This document shows, piece by piece, positions 27,276 to 38,282 of a stretch of 64,000 nucleotides of DNA. The notes under the pieces were generated by a model, which was given only the letters and a program-made list of their open reading frames with translations, was not told the origin of the DNA and made no database searches. A program made the translations under genes and the position numbers. Source of the DNA: Mesostigma viride (taxonomy: Eukaryota > Streptophyta > Mesostigmatophyceae > Mesostigmatales > Mesostigmataceae); the NCBI GenBank assembly GCA_009746045.1, contig RPFO01000080.1, forward strand, positions 299,366 to 363,365. The letters are read 5' to 3'. How positions within the stretch are numbered: position 1 is the stretch's first letter; the number at the start of each line of letters is the position of its first letter.

Positions 27276-29052
27276 CATCCGCATGAAGTAAGCCATGGCT
27301 GACGGCGGAGCTCATAACTTTCACGTTTGAGCACCGAATTTAGCCGTGAATATCACAATCGACGCGTCTTTCTACGACGCACATGCTGCTATAATTTTTC
27401 CGACGCTATTACGCAATATATGGCGAACAAACGCGCCTCGACGCAACGCAGCCTGGCGGCTGCGCTCGGCAATGAAAATACGTCTGCAGCTTCGCCATCA
27501 GGTCCGGCAGGCAGCGGTGACACTAGTCGTGCACTGGTGCTCGCCCAGCCCCCCGGGCTTGCCTCGCCATCTGCATCGCCAGAGCCCAAGCGCAGTCGCT
27601 CTGCTGAGCCGCACTGGGACGAGATCTCCTTTGACATCAACGCCTATGGCTTCTGGAACCGCGGTCCCGGAGTCTTCATGGAAGACGTGTTTTTCGGCAC
27701 GTACGCCTCGCTTATGGACCTGTGCTTGCACCTGTGCTCTCACAACCGCGGCCGCTGGCCAGGCGGTATGCCTGCAGACCCCGTCGAGGATCTCCTGCGC
27801 GTTGGCCGCATGAATCGCCCCAAGCTCCAACACTTCGCCCTCTGCTCCCTCCTCGGGCGCTCCGACGTCGAGATCTGGGCCCCCCCACCACCGCCCCCCA
27901 CCGTTGCGACAGAATCCATCGTCCGCGCCCTCCTTAAGGAAGCTTTCGAGCACCACGTGACCCCCCTTGCCACAGATGTGGCGGCAATGGGCGGCACGCT
28001 GGCTGCTGAGCTCCCCACCATCTCCACCGCCACTTCCACCCTCCTCGCCTCCTCCACCGCCGTCGCAGCCCAGCTCCAGCGGCAGACGCTTGACCTCCGC
28101 GAGGAGGCCGAGCTCGCCAAGCGTAGCCTCAACGCCATACTCAAGAACTTCGACGTGGAGGAAGGTGAGAATTCCGAGAAGCTTGCACGTGCGTTTGAGA
28201 GCAAAATCCTTGCACGCATGGGCCTCCTCGGTGAGATTAAGCTGACCGCCCATCGCCTTCCCCGCGCGCGGGGTAAGGCAGGGGGGCCTCCGCTTCTTCT
28301 CATCTTTGAGAGCCCAGCGGACAAGATTTCGTTTCTCAGACGCCGCAAGCGGCTCAAGAAGACTCACTTCACCATTGACGACGACTTGACCCTGGCGCAG
28401 CAACAACGGCGACGGGAGCTATGGCCGACCTACCTCCAGCTCCGGCAGACCAAGGCGGGCCAGCCGGTGTACTGGAAGGGGGCGGCCATCTACGTCGGCC
28501 ACAAGCCCTGGCACGCGACCCCCTCGACCACCGCGGCCCCAGCGACTCCAGAAGCCCCAGCCTACGGGAACACAACAGTAGCAGTGTAGAATAGATAGAC
28601 CGTGGCCATGTACATGTACGCCTCCTACAGGCACTATACTAGCTAAGCCACGCGCTTTATTTAATCATGTACATGCGTGCCGATGATGTGCCACACTCCA
28701 GATGATGCCTATGTAGCGTTATTTAGTTATGCTGTGCCCATGCAGAGAGCTGCTCTCTGCTGAGATGTCACGCTCTAGCTTTTGTATAGCTATGATGATC
28801 TTCCCCCCCATGACCGGCTCCCCCTTAGCTGGGCATAGCTTGATAGCTCATGGGGATGCAGGTGCCCTGGTGCACCTAGAGCAAGTGTTGTTTACATTCC
28901 CACTCTTGCAGGAAGTTGCTTAGAATGTATCATAGGCTCATATGCCCCTTCTCTGGGCTATGTGCTACATATACTCCCAACGGAGTTATGTTCCTAATTA
29001 ATTAATTAATTAATTAATTAATTAATTAATTAATTAATTAATTAATTAATTA
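27276..29052 (+). mobile_element. ORF1-only element no. 4, full-length and intact
   Basis: 1,777 bp between perfect 13-bp duplications atggatggaggtg (27263-27275 and 29053-29065). Order: 5' UTR of about 144 bp shared with element no. 2 (gccatggctgacggcgg), intact ORF1 (27420-28589), 3' UTR of about 400 bp, hairpins TATGT-GCT-ACATA and ACTCC-CAAC-GGAGT, and a (TTAA)n tail to 29052. No RT, endonuclease or second ORF. It is the best-preserved representative of the family. Confidence 0.9.
27420..28589 (+). CDS. Intact L1-ORF1-like protein (389 aa)
   Basis: ATG 27420 (MANKRASTQRSLAAAL) is chosen because it aligns with the start of the 448-aa homologue; the frame is also open upstream into the 5' UTR. 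Layout: Ser/Pro-rich N-terminus to about residue 60; 'FFGTYASLMDLCLHLCSHNR'; a Pro run; a helical Ala/Thr region (about 160-240); an RRM-like core beginning 'RSLNAILKNFDVEEGE', with 'KLTAHRLPRARGKAGGPPLL' and 'SFLRRRKRLKK'; then 'IDDDLTLAQQQRRRELWPTY' and 'YWKGAAIYVGHKPW'. This is the L1 ORF1p arrangement (coiled coil, RRM, C-terminal domain), so an RNA-binding chaperone role is inferred. Confidence 0.82.
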   Translation: MANKRASTQRSLAAALGNENTSAASPSGPAGSGDTSRALVLAQPPGLASPSASPEPKRSRSAEPHWDEISFDINAYGFWNRGPGVFMEDVFFGTYASLMDLCLHLCSHNRGRWPGGMPADPVEDLLRVGRMNRPKLQHFALCSLLGRSDVEIWAPPPPPPTVATESIVRALLKEAFEHHVTPLATDVAAMGGTLAAELPTISTATSTLLASSTAVAAQLQRQTLDLREEAELAKRSLNAILKNFDVEEGENSEKLARAFESKILARMGLLGEIKLTAHRLPRARGKAGGPPLLLIFESPADKISFLRRRKRLKKTHFTIDDDLTLAQQQRRRELWPTYLQLRQTKAGQPVYWKGAAIYVGHKPWHATPSTTAAPATPEAPAYGNTTVAV

Positions 29053-29065
29053 ATGGATGGAGGTG

Positions 29066-29335
29066 GGCGAAGCCGCGCAACCGAACTAAGCTAACTCTAT
29101 AAGCTAATCTAGAAAATCCTAACGTACTCTACTCAGCAAAGCGCCCCTTCCTCCTGGGGGGGGGGGGCTTGCTCACAGGTGCCCCAGTGGCATGCATGTG
29201 AGCCTGGACAATCGTCTTCCACCTCGATCTTCTTGTTCTGCATAGTGCTCAGTCCAAGCAAGAGAGAGGGAGGAAATGCGGTGTTCAAACTGGGCCGGGT
29301 CCACTAGGTAGGCCAACAACTGCTGTGTATAGTTC
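29066..29335. other. Short spacer, nothing assigned
   Basis: Unique sequence with a run of 11 G at 29158-29168. No frame or repeat recognised. Confidence 0.4.
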
Positions 29336-30072
29336 ATGGCAGGTTTACCCATCTTTCTTGGAATGTCCTTGGGGCCAGGCCATGTCAGGATATGCCGCCC
29401 TGGTTGGCCAAGCCGCTGGGGGCCGGCCAGACCGAGGTCGGTGTCGACCTGACTGGTGCGAGCAAGATGTACGTCCTACAAATGCTATCCTACGCTGCCT
29501 AATCTCGTCCAAAATGCGAGGCATACCCCGATACAAAGACTCTAAAGACCTATGTGTGGAAAACCCTACGTGCAGGACCTGTCGAAGCATCCTGTTAACC
29601 GTGCCGTCCAGCCGGGTGGCCAGCGTGTCCGTGCCGCAGCGTCCATGCCTCGGCGCCATAGGTGAGCACCGTGAGGCTGACCAGGACCTTGAAGAGCACT
29701 CGCTTGCGGTCCTCGCCCAGGTCCTTCGAGTGCCAGTAGGGATTGAGCGAACGAAGCCTGGCCCAGCCCAGACTGTTGCGGATGTCCACATCGTCGGCGG
29801 TGTCGGGGAGCATGCTCCCCAGCAGCGCTCACGGAACTGGACCTCCTTCCCGTCAAGCAGCTAGCCGGGGCTTCGGCGGGTAGCTGGTAGCCCCGATCAC
29901 CATCGCCTCAGTTTTGACACTAATCTCCAACCCCACCGCCCCGGCACACCTCCATGCAAGCCCAGACAGTCCAACCAGGTCTGAATGTGCTCGGGGCGGC
30001 CGATGAGGGTTGTATCATCCGCATAAATCAGGTCGGACAGGCGGTAACCAGGGCCACCGCCGCCATATATTT

Positions 30073-30136
30073 TAAAAATAAAATTACTTACAGCAGAGTG
30101 AAATCACTCAAACCGAAGCAAACGCCCAGCTATAAA
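30073..30136 (-). mobile_element. 64-bp LINE-A insertion (3' end only)
   Basis: Flanked by 13-bp duplications ccgccatatattt (30060-30072 and 30137-30149). The insert is just the LINE-A 3' terminus, tail plus hairpin GAGTG-ATTT-CACTC and a few bases more. It marks the exact 3' end of LINE-A and a TATATT-type target. Confidence 0.85.
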
Positions 30137-30720
30137 CCGCCATATATTTGCGATCGTTGGTTAAGGATGTCCAAGCCGGGCTCGAACCCCCCGAGTAAAG
30201 CGCGCACGTGCCCGGCGCATGATGTGATCAGTCCATGACAATAATGAACAGATATGGGGACACTGAGGACATGCACAACCTTGCCACACCCCGTGGTGAA
30301 GGGGGAATGGTGGGGTCGTGCCTTCCGCAGTCGGCACTGCTGTCTGTGAGCCCTCATACAGCCAGCGAATATGGCAGCAATAATAAATGCTGGGGGCACG
30401 CGATCCAGAGCTAGGATGATCCAAAGTGCCTCCCAGAGGACCGTGTCGAAAGCCTTGATATAGTCAACAAAAATGAAGACCAGCAGAAAACCATCAGGGC
30501 AAATGCGACGCACCTCCTCCATCAACCGGCGCGCGACAAATACAGCCATGACAGTGTTACGGCCACGACGGAAAACCATCTGAGACTCAACCAGGTGTGG
30601 GTCCAGCGCGGCGCGGAGCCTGTGCAGCATCACGGGCATGAAGGCCTTCAGCGCGGCGCTCTGGAGGCAGACCCCCCGGTAGTTGCCGGGGTCAGCAGCG
30701 GAGCCCTTATTGTACAGCAT
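30130..30720 (-). pseudogene. LINE reverse transcriptase core, disrupted
   Basis: The frame contains 'QMVFRRGRNTVMAVFVARRL' and the motif-A segment 'FVDYIKAFDTVLW' with its catalytic Asp. Motif B is damaged (TTGCGKVV for the usual GVRQGC type), and YxDD is not in this frame. Host element: 29340-30850. Confidence 0.75.
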
Positions 30721-31049
30721 GATTCGGATGGCCGTCTGCCACTGGCATGCAGCAGGCGGAGGCTCATCAGAGAGCAGAACACAATCAATATAAGTGGTTT
30801 CATCTCAGACCCCCCCGCCCCCACCATTAAAACACAATTCATTAATATACACGTGACTGCGTCAGGTGAGTGATAAGTCCGCCGTGGCAGGGGAACGGCG
30901 TGGGATGAAATGGATGACTGCGGATGATAGACGATATTTGTTTAAACTTTTGTGTAATTATTTTTCTAATGAGATTAGCATAGTACTCCGTGGCATGCCT
31001 TTGCGCATGACACGCAAGTACTTACTTACTTACTGATGATAGCTATCTA

Positions 31050-31483
31050 GTTCCTCAGATAGACTAGCTGGCACCAAGCCCGCCCAGCCTGGGCGATATG
31101 TCCTCACCTGGCGTGCTCCCGGCCGCGCGCGGCAGGGCCGCCACCCGTGGACATTTCGTGATAGACTCGGCATGGACATGTGCTACACTAGACGTGACGG
31201 GCTCACCCCCGGGCAGCCTCCTGGTTTGTCTGTAATATGGAGGCAGATGGTGCGCAAGGATAGATGGCAAGTAGTGATGAAGGAGACCACCCCCAAGCCT
31301 GTGGGGGCTCCGCGTGTGACCAAGTATGGCATTCATAGCGATTCGGGTCGCGGTGCCCACACCCCTGTAACTAGGACCTAGATAGCTTATACCATCCATT
31401 CCACCCCATGTTCCCGGCCTCCCACTGAGGACTTATGCTCCCGTGACGCAGTCACGTGTCTATTAATTAATTAATTAATCTAG
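31050..31483 (+). mobile_element. LINE-B 3' fragment with tail
   Basis: A plus-strand end of the LINE-B protein (near-match to 'FRDRLGMDMCY' of the 35218 copy), then 3' UTR, the palindrome CGTGAC-GCA-GTCACG and a (TTAA)n tail at 31462-31479. Confidence 0.75.
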
Positions 31484-33225
31484 TTCATAGTTACAGGGTT
31501 ATATATGGGCACCATGCAGCCCGAATCGCTATGAATGCTGAGGGCATGAAACACCGGCACGGTCACACACGGAGCCCCCACAGACTTGGGGGTGGTCTCC
31601 TTCCAAACCATCCATGGTGGGGGGCCCCACAATTAATTAATTATATACACGTGACTGCGTCACGTGAGCATAAGTCCTCAGCGGGACTGGAGGGGAACAT
31701 GGGATGGAATGGATTATTATCCTAGCCATCTAGTTCCTAGTTACACGGTCGTGGGCACCACGGCCCGAATCGCTATGAATGCCAAACGCCGTCACACGCG
31801 AAGCCCCCAAAGACTTGGGGGTGGTCTCCTTCATCACTACTTGCCATTTATCCTTGCGTACCATCTGCCTCCATGCTACAAACAAACCAGCTAGGAGGCT
31901 GCCCGGGTGTGAGCCCGTTTCGTCTAGGGTAGCACATGACCATGTCGAGTCTATCACGGAAAGTCCACGGGTGGCGGCCGTGCCACGCGCGGCCTGGGGC
32001 ACGCCAGCTAGGTGAGGACAAAACGTCCAGGCTGGGCGGGCTTGGTGCCAGCTAGTCTATCTGATGTATCTACATGATCTGTGCGGGCCAGGTGCCCGGC
32101 TAGGCCCAGGCGCCTCTGCCTAAGAATGTGGGAAACATAGTGCATGCAAATCAGCGTACAAATACCCATTTCTAATGTGCACTGAACCAAAGGGGATATC
32201 AAGGGCCTTGCGCAGCATCTTGGTGACGTTGCCGTCGAGGCGTTGCTCGAAGCTCCTGCGTCAGTGTCCAGCAAGGTCTCGGCGCCGCACGTAGCCAGTC
32301 AGGATCGTCAGAATGACAACCTTGAAGAGGCCGGTCACGCTTGACGATCCGGGGTAGGGCGGGGTTGCTCCACCAGCGGCGGTGGTCATGGAGTTGCGCC
32401 CACGCCATGCCGATCCGCGTCATCAGGTCGTCCTCACAGTCGGGAAGCCAACTGCCGAGCAACTTGAAGCGGCCTGAAGTATAGGGTACATAGTTGACCT
32501 CGGTGTCGTCTTGAAGAGGCGGAGTGGGGGTGGGGGCCCGGCCATGCCGAGAGCCAGGGCCTCCGTTTTGGGCCTGATTTCTAGACCATTAGATGGTCAA
32601 CAGCTCGAGCCTCGAGCGGCAGGCAGTCCAGCCAAAGTTGGGCAGGTCCGGCTTCTCGATGAGCGTGACTATTACAAACTTGACTGAGTGACTCAGTGAG
32701 TCTTCGGCATAAATGAGGTCAGCTATAGTCAATTCTGCCTGTTGGTCGGCCCCCCTTCCCCAAGCTAGCTGGTTTGTGATCACTAGCTAGGCCAGGGCCA
32801 CGGCCAGCAATGCCTAGCTAGCAAAGTGGGCTCGTGCCTGGCGCATAACATAATCCACTACAATAATAAACAGGTACGACGACAGGACGCAACCCTGCCA
32901 GACGCCGGTCTGCAGTGGACATCAGGCGGGGTAAAGAAAGCAGTGTTGAGTGCGCACCGAAGTGGTCGACCCCTCATACAGCTTGCGGATGACGGTAATG
33001 AGGGGAGTGGGGACGCGAGCACCAGCAAGGACAGCCCACTGAGAGAGCGGCCCATGGAGGACAGAATCAAAAGCCTTCATGAAGTCGACGAAGATCAGGA
33101 TGGCGGCGCACAACGAAGATGGCCATGACGGTGTTGCGACCAGGCCGGACGAACGCCGGCCCATTTGACTCTCCCCAACTGGGTGACGGTCGAGAGCAGA
33201 ACGAATGCGGTTGAGGATCATTAAT
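31484..33225 (-). mobile_element. LINE-B copies, minus strand, decayed
   Basis: Two overlapping or nested 3' ends (about 31490-31620 and 31631 upward, the latter with tail, palindrome CACGTGAC-TGC-GTCACGTG and 3' UTR). They lead into post-RT (32000-32480) and RT (32580-33220) sequence. RT pieces: 'ILNRIRSALDRHPVGESQM', 'ILIFVDFMKAFDSVLHG', 'TNQLAWGRGADQQAEL'. Many frameshifts. The 5' edge abuts the tail of ORF1-only element no. 5. Confidence 0.75.
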
Positions 33226-35210
33226 TATAATAATTAATTAATAATAATACTCGTGCTCCCGTTGGGGAGTCACAGAGCACCAAAGTGCTTTAAATCCCTG
33301 TATGTGCACAACTGTACACGAAGAAAGGGCAGAGACCCCCTTTCTCCTTCATGCCAGAGGCATGCCACAGCTGCAATCGGATGCACGATAGAGGATCCGG
33401 CAAGTTCTGTGGGTGCAATGAGATCCATGTGAGCATATCATAACAAGGAGCGTGGGCAAGTAATCTGCATGATCATAGCCAGGACGTAGCATGGCTGTAC
33501 AAGGGCTAACTAAGCTAAGGCTATGGCTGGTTGTGTACCGTGTGTTAGCGGTGCACGTGACTAAGTATGCTGGTGGCACGGCTATGCAAACGTTCTAGGC
33601 ATGGCTGCCATGGCTGCAGTGACTACCAATTATTACAAGCTAGGGCTATTCGATCTAGCCCGCAGGGGGCGTCCACATCTTAATGTGGTTGATCATCAGG
33701 TCCCCGCCCCTCCATGCAGTACACCTAGGGCTTAATTCTGGGGGTCCTGCTTGTGGCGGAGGTATTCAGGCCACAGGTCGCGTCTGCGGCTGCTGCTGCT
33801 GAGCGGGGGTCAGGTCGTCGTCCAGCGTCCAGGTGAGGTCGTGCAACCTCTTGCGACGAGAAAGGAACTGACCGCCGCTTGTCCTCAGGGGAGCTAGGCC
33901 GGGAAGGTGAGCAGGGCTGGTGGGGGAGCGGCCTTGTCCCGCGTGAGTGGGGAAGGCGGTGGCACCCAAGCAGTTCTACCTCACCTAGTAACCAGGCCCA
34001 TGAGGGTAAGAAGCTGGTCCTTGAGCTCGTCGGCAAGGGTGGTTCGGACGCCTCACTTCCAAGGCTTCTGGGGGAAACGACGCAGCACCATCCATTGACC
34101 ATGCGCTCGGCACTCGCGGCGAGCCTGGTCGGTGGCCTCCTGTAGTTCGGCCTGGCGGTGGTCCTCCAGCTCCTCAGGATCGGTTTCGTGGCGATGGCGT
34201 CAGTGGTTGACGCGGTCGCTGACCGCAGCAGGTCCGCATAGAGGAGAGCGGCTGGAGGTCGCCAGCATCAGACTTGCCGGGGTGGCTGGGATGCGATGGT
34301 GGCCTGGTCTGCTCCGCTATCTTTGGGATCTGTGTGGCCAGGGCCTCGGTGCATTGAGCGGCGATGGCTTCAAGCTTCTTCATGAGCACACCGCACTTGC
34401 CCTCCACCTGGTTGAGGCGGGAGAGAAGGGCGGCCATGCGCATCAGAGGCCCGGCTGCGCCGCGGTCTGCAGAGCCGTGAGCTGAGGTTGAAGCTTGTGT
34501 GCGACCTTGGTTTTCGTATTGCATGGAGACCCTAGCCAGTGGCCTCCACCGTGTTGAGCGCTGTGGCCATCAATAATATCATCTATAAGTCTCGCCGGCC
34601 AGCGGCCAGGTACGTCACGCGCTCCTCCAGCACTGCTCGGATGTCATCCTTGCAGAGGGAGGGATCGAGCCGGTGTGGCTGCCGGCTCCGCAGGCCAGGC
34701 TGCGCATGGGTTGCGGAGCCTAGCGACGAGGTCGCGTTCAGTTAGCTTGAAGAAGCTGAAAAGGATGACCGGCGAGGCGATGGTTGAACAGTCTGGCAGC
34801 TAGGGTGCAAGGAACTCCTCCACCTTGTCGGCGGGGATCATTTGCCCCTTGCCGGGGGCAACGGAGCTTGTGTTCCAGTGCGTAGTACTGCATGGCATGT
34901 CTCGGCGCGGCAGTGTGCGTCGGTCAGTCGCAGCCAGCCGCTGAACGTAAAGCATGCGTAGTAATATAGACCTACAGTCTAGGTACTGTCGCCAATGATT
35001 TGCATGTGTCGTAGCAGAATTTCCGTTGGGCTCTCGGGCGAGGCGCTTGGCGATGTGTTTGCTGGCGAGGGGTTTGCGGGCCCAGACGTCTGGGCAAGGA
35101 CGAAATTTGGCGAGTGGGTTGGGCTGGGAGCCGGAAAGCTCCTCTTCCAAGCCTCGTTTTGCTTTCGGGGTCGTTGATAGCTCAGCTGGTCACGTGCGTA
35201 ACTTTTTCGA
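33226..35210 (-). mobile_element. ORF1-only element no. 5, decayed
   Basis: A minus-strand copy of the subtype seen at 3767-5348: (TTAA)n-like tail at about 33222-33248, hairpins CTCCC-CAAC-GGGAG and AGCAC-TTTG-GTGCT, 3' UTR, then ORF1 remnants to about 34740 and a likely N-terminal frame at 34800-35150. No RT. Confidence 0.7.
33725..35150 (-). pseudogene. L1-ORF1-like gene, multiply frameshifted
   Basis: Pieces in three frames match element no. 1: 'LLSRLNQVEGKCGVLMKKLE' (about 34420), 'LLGEVELLGCHRLPHSRG' (about 33970) and 'LTWTLDDDLTPAQQQQ' (about 33810). The frame 34800-35150 (MEEELSGSQPNPLAKFRPC) may be the missing N-terminus of this subtype; that part is inference. Confidence 0.65.
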
Positions 35211-35217
35211 CATGTCC

Positions 35218-36556
35218 TCAGTTGCTCGCGCTCGCGTCCCCACTCCCCTGATTACCGTCATCCGCACGACCACTTCGGTGCGCACTCAACACGGCTTTAC
35301 CCGGCCATGTCTACTGCAGACCGGCGTCTGGCAGGGTTGTGTTCTGTCGCTGACATGTTTATTATTGTAACAGGTTACATGTTATGCGCTGCAGGCACGT
35401 GCCCGCTTTGCTAGCATTGCAGGCCGTGGCCCTGGCCTAGTGATCACGAACGAGCTTGGGGAAGGGGGGCCGACTAACAAGCAGAATTTACTAGCTGACC
35501 TCATTTATGCCGACGACATCACGCTCGAGCATCGAGAAGCCGGAGTCTGCCAAACTTTGGCGGGACTGCCTGGCGCCCGAGGCTCGGGCGGTTGGTATCG
35601 AAATCAGCCCCAAAACGGATCGAGGCTCTGGCTCTCGGCATGGCCGGGCCCCCGCCCCCACTTCCGCCTCTTAGACGACACCGAGGTCAACTACCCTATC
35701 AGATATACTTCAGGCCGCTTCAAGCTGCTCGGCACTGAGTTGGCTCACCCAACTACGAGGACGACCTGACGACACGGATCGGCATGGCGTGGGCGCAACT
35801 CCATGACCACCGCCGCTGGTGGAGCAACCCCGCCCTACCCCGGATCGTCAAGTGCGACCTCTTCAAGGTCGTCATTCTGACGATCCTGACCTACGGCGCC
35901 GAGACCTGGACACTCACGCAGGAGCTGGAGCAACGCCTCGACGGCACCGTCAGCAAGACGCTGCGCAAGGCCCAGTAACATCCCCTTTGGTTTGCACATT
36001 AGTAATGAGCCGGATTTGTACGCTGATTTGCATGCACTATGTTTCCCACATTCTTAGGCACAGGTGCCTGGGCCTAGCCGGGCACTTGGCCCGCACAGAT
36101 CATGCAGGTAGACACATCAGATAGACTAGCTGGCACCACTGAGCCCGCCCAGCCTGGGCGATATGTCCTCACCTGGCGTGCCCCAGGCCGCGTGCGGCAG
36201 GGCCGCCACCCGTGGACTTTTCGTGATAGACTCGGCATGGACATGTGCTACCCTATACGTGACGGGGCTCACACCCGGGCAGCCTCCTGGTTTGTCTGTA
36301 ACATGGAGACATGGTACGCAAGGATAGATGGCAAGTAGTGATGAAGGAGACCACCCCCAAGTCTGTGGGGGCTCCGCGTGTGACCGAGTATGGCATTCAT
36401 AGCGATTCGGGCCGTGGTGCCCACAACCCTGTAACTACTAACTACATAAGACCTAGATAGCTTACATCCTCCATTCCATCCCATGTTCCCCTCCCACTGA
36501 GGACTTATGCTCCCGTGACGCAGTCACGTGTCTACTAATTAATTAATTAATTAATG
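35218..36556 (+). mobile_element. LINE-B copy, 5'-truncated, with tail
   Basis: Starts inside the RT ('ARVPTPLITVIR'), continues through 'AGRGPGLVITNELGEGGPTN', 'LLADLIYADDITLE' (YADD active site) and 'VVILTILTYGAETWTLTQEL' to the C-terminus ending 'WYARIDGK' (stop at 36338). Then come the 3' UTR, palindrome CGTGAC-GCA-GTCACG (about 36515-36529) and (TTAA)n tail (36537-36556). It carries frameshifts but is the best LINE-B 3' half here. Confidence 0.8.
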
Positions 36557-36564
36557 GGGTTGTC

Positions 36565-36725
36565 CACAGTTAGGGCCAGGCCACGTCAGGATATGCTGCA
36601 GCCCTGGCTGGCCAAGCCGCTGTGCATGGGCCGGCCAGACCAAGGGCGGTGTCTAGATACCTGACTGGTTTGGGAAAGATGTCCTACAAATGCTATTCTA
36701 CACTGCCTAATCTCGTCGGAAAAAG
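36565..36725 (-). mobile_element. LINE-B-related fragment
   Basis: About 160 bp matching 29375-29520 (both contain 'tggccaagccgctg' and 'gtcctacaaatgctat'), i.e. the C-terminal part of the 29340-30850 subfamily. Confidence 0.65.
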
Positions 36726-36727
36726 TA

Positions 36728-36771
36728 TGCGCTGGTTGTCTCATAGATATACCAAGGAGACAACCAGCGCA
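36728..36771. repeat. Perfect 15-bp inverted repeat
   Basis: TGCGCTGGTTGTCTC (36728-36742) and its exact complement (36757-36771) are separated by 14 bp. The right arm with flank (aaggagacaaccagcgca) also occurs near 18735. Confidence 0.8.
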
Positions 36772-37410
36772 GGCCAGAAATCGGGAGAATCCGGACCATG
36801 GTAGCTCGAGCCTGCCGTTATCTTGTGCGCGTGTTCGAGTCGTTCAGGATGATGAATATGAATGGTGATGGAAATGTGTAGCCTTGTGCATTGATTTTAT
36901 GACTGGCTTACGCGTGAAGAGCGACTAGATGACCTAGACGGTGGGGCCGGAAACAGCTTGCTTGATCAGGGCGTGTGTTTAATTCGAGCCTTACTGGCCG
37001 GGAGTGTCTAGTGGTACAACCAAATTGTGTAGCACAATATCCGAATTACTGACACCGCTATCCGGTAAAGAGTTTTTTTCGCAGTTGGGTTGTAGCTTGG
37101 GATGCCTTCCGAACAGGAGACCCATATAGCCACGGAATGATGCCAGAGGGCGTAGTTCGAATCCGTGTCAGAGCTACGTGTACTTTCGCGTCCCAGCGCT
37201 TGGCAGCATTTAGTTTACTATTTGCTGCTTGCCTCGCAGCACGTGTATATTAATCAATTGCTGCTTGCCTCGACGATATAACAACATCGTGAACAAGTAC
37301 GGTATCAATCTGCGTATCAATCTGCATGAAAAAGTGACGTGATTGCGGCACATGAGCACAAATCCTCAATGAATGGGTGGAATGGAATGTGAGTGCCTTG
37401 TTGCATATAT
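36772..37410. other. Stretch without genes
   Basis: No coding frame recognised. At 37335-37395 there is a decayed LINE-B 3' end in minus orientation (gtgacgtgattgcggcac... tcctca... gggtggaatgg). A B-box-like 'gttcgaatcc' at about 37155 lacks a foldable tRNA around it. Confidence 0.45.
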
Positions 37411-37411
37411 A

Positions 37412-38282
37412 TATCGGCGTTCCGGTTGGCGACCCCGCGTTTGTCATCGATGCTCTGCGGGCCGCCCTCGAGGCACGCACTGAGGTACTGCCCTTGATTG
37501 CGCGCCTTCATGATTCGCAGACCAAGGGTCTGCTTCTGTGGTTTTGCGCTCACCCTCGCGTCGTTCACTGGCTCCGGGGCGCTCTTCCGGCTCAGGTCCG
37601 GCTGGCCGCCGAGGGCCACGACGAACGCATCCAGTCGGCCTTGGCGCAGCTGGTCCCGGGCCCCGACCTCCCGCCACATGCTATTCGCATTGCCACCCTG
37701 CCTGCACGGATGGGTGGCTGCGGTCTGACTCGTGCCGCCCGGCTGGCCCCAGCAGCATTTTTGGGCTCCGTCGCTCAGTCGTGGGCGGAAAGCTGCCGGC
37801 TCATGCCCCTTTTGGCAACGGCAGCGCCTGACCTCCTGGACCCCAGCAGCCCTTTGCCCTTCGTCACCGCCATCCAGGAGGCCTATGCTGAGATCCAGCA
37901 GGCCTGTTCTCCCGTCCGTGCCGCTCAGGCGGTACAGCGCCACCTCCCTCGCGGCACTCCCTCGGTCGCCTCCGTTCAATCTCCCGCCGCATTCCCTGCT
38001 CGCGTCATCGATAAACACCAGAAAACCTACGCGGGTATTCTGCACACGGCTGATTGGATTGCTCTTTTCGCGGACCTCAACGCCCAGGGACGTGCGTGGC
38101 TGTTCTCGCTTTCCTTGCGGAGTGTGGGCTCGGCGTACCTTCGTGCTCTTCCCATGGCCCCCCCATTCGCCTTGGCTCCCAGCCACTACTCGGTGGCGCT
38201 CCGGCACCAGCTATTTGCCCCGCAGCCTCTTGTTCCGGCCGGGCGGCCTTGTGGTAGCTGTGGGCAGCCGCTGGATCCCACG
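37412..38282 (+). pseudogene. LINE-A protein, part before the hAT insertion
   Basis: Open frame for the post-RT region: 'GLLLWFCAHPRVVHWLRGAL', 'ARMGGCGLTRAARLAPAAFL', 'AYLRALPMAPPFALAP' and the start of the zinc finger 'CGSCGQPLDPT', where the hAT element interrupts directly after the ACG codon. Confidence 0.8.

Larger units (their letters stand above)
29340..30850 (-). mobile_element. LINE-B-related element (subfamily B2), decayed
   Basis: Minus-strand RT remnants: 'NYRGVCLQSAALKAFMPVML' and 'VFIFVDYIKAFDTVLWEALW' (about 30690-30420), then post-RT 'LTVLTYGAEAWTL' and a C-terminal 'RRIAFVGR' region toward 29345. It is distinct in sequence from LINE-B copy 1 but the same kind of element. A 64-bp LINE-A insertion splits it at 30073-30136, and a LINE-B 3' end lies at about 30832-30900. 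Confidence 0.7.

Noticed and set aside
37090-37190. Possible tRNA (gttcgaatcc box-B-like sequence)
   Set aside because: No 5-bp T-stem or 7-bp acceptor stem can be paired around it.
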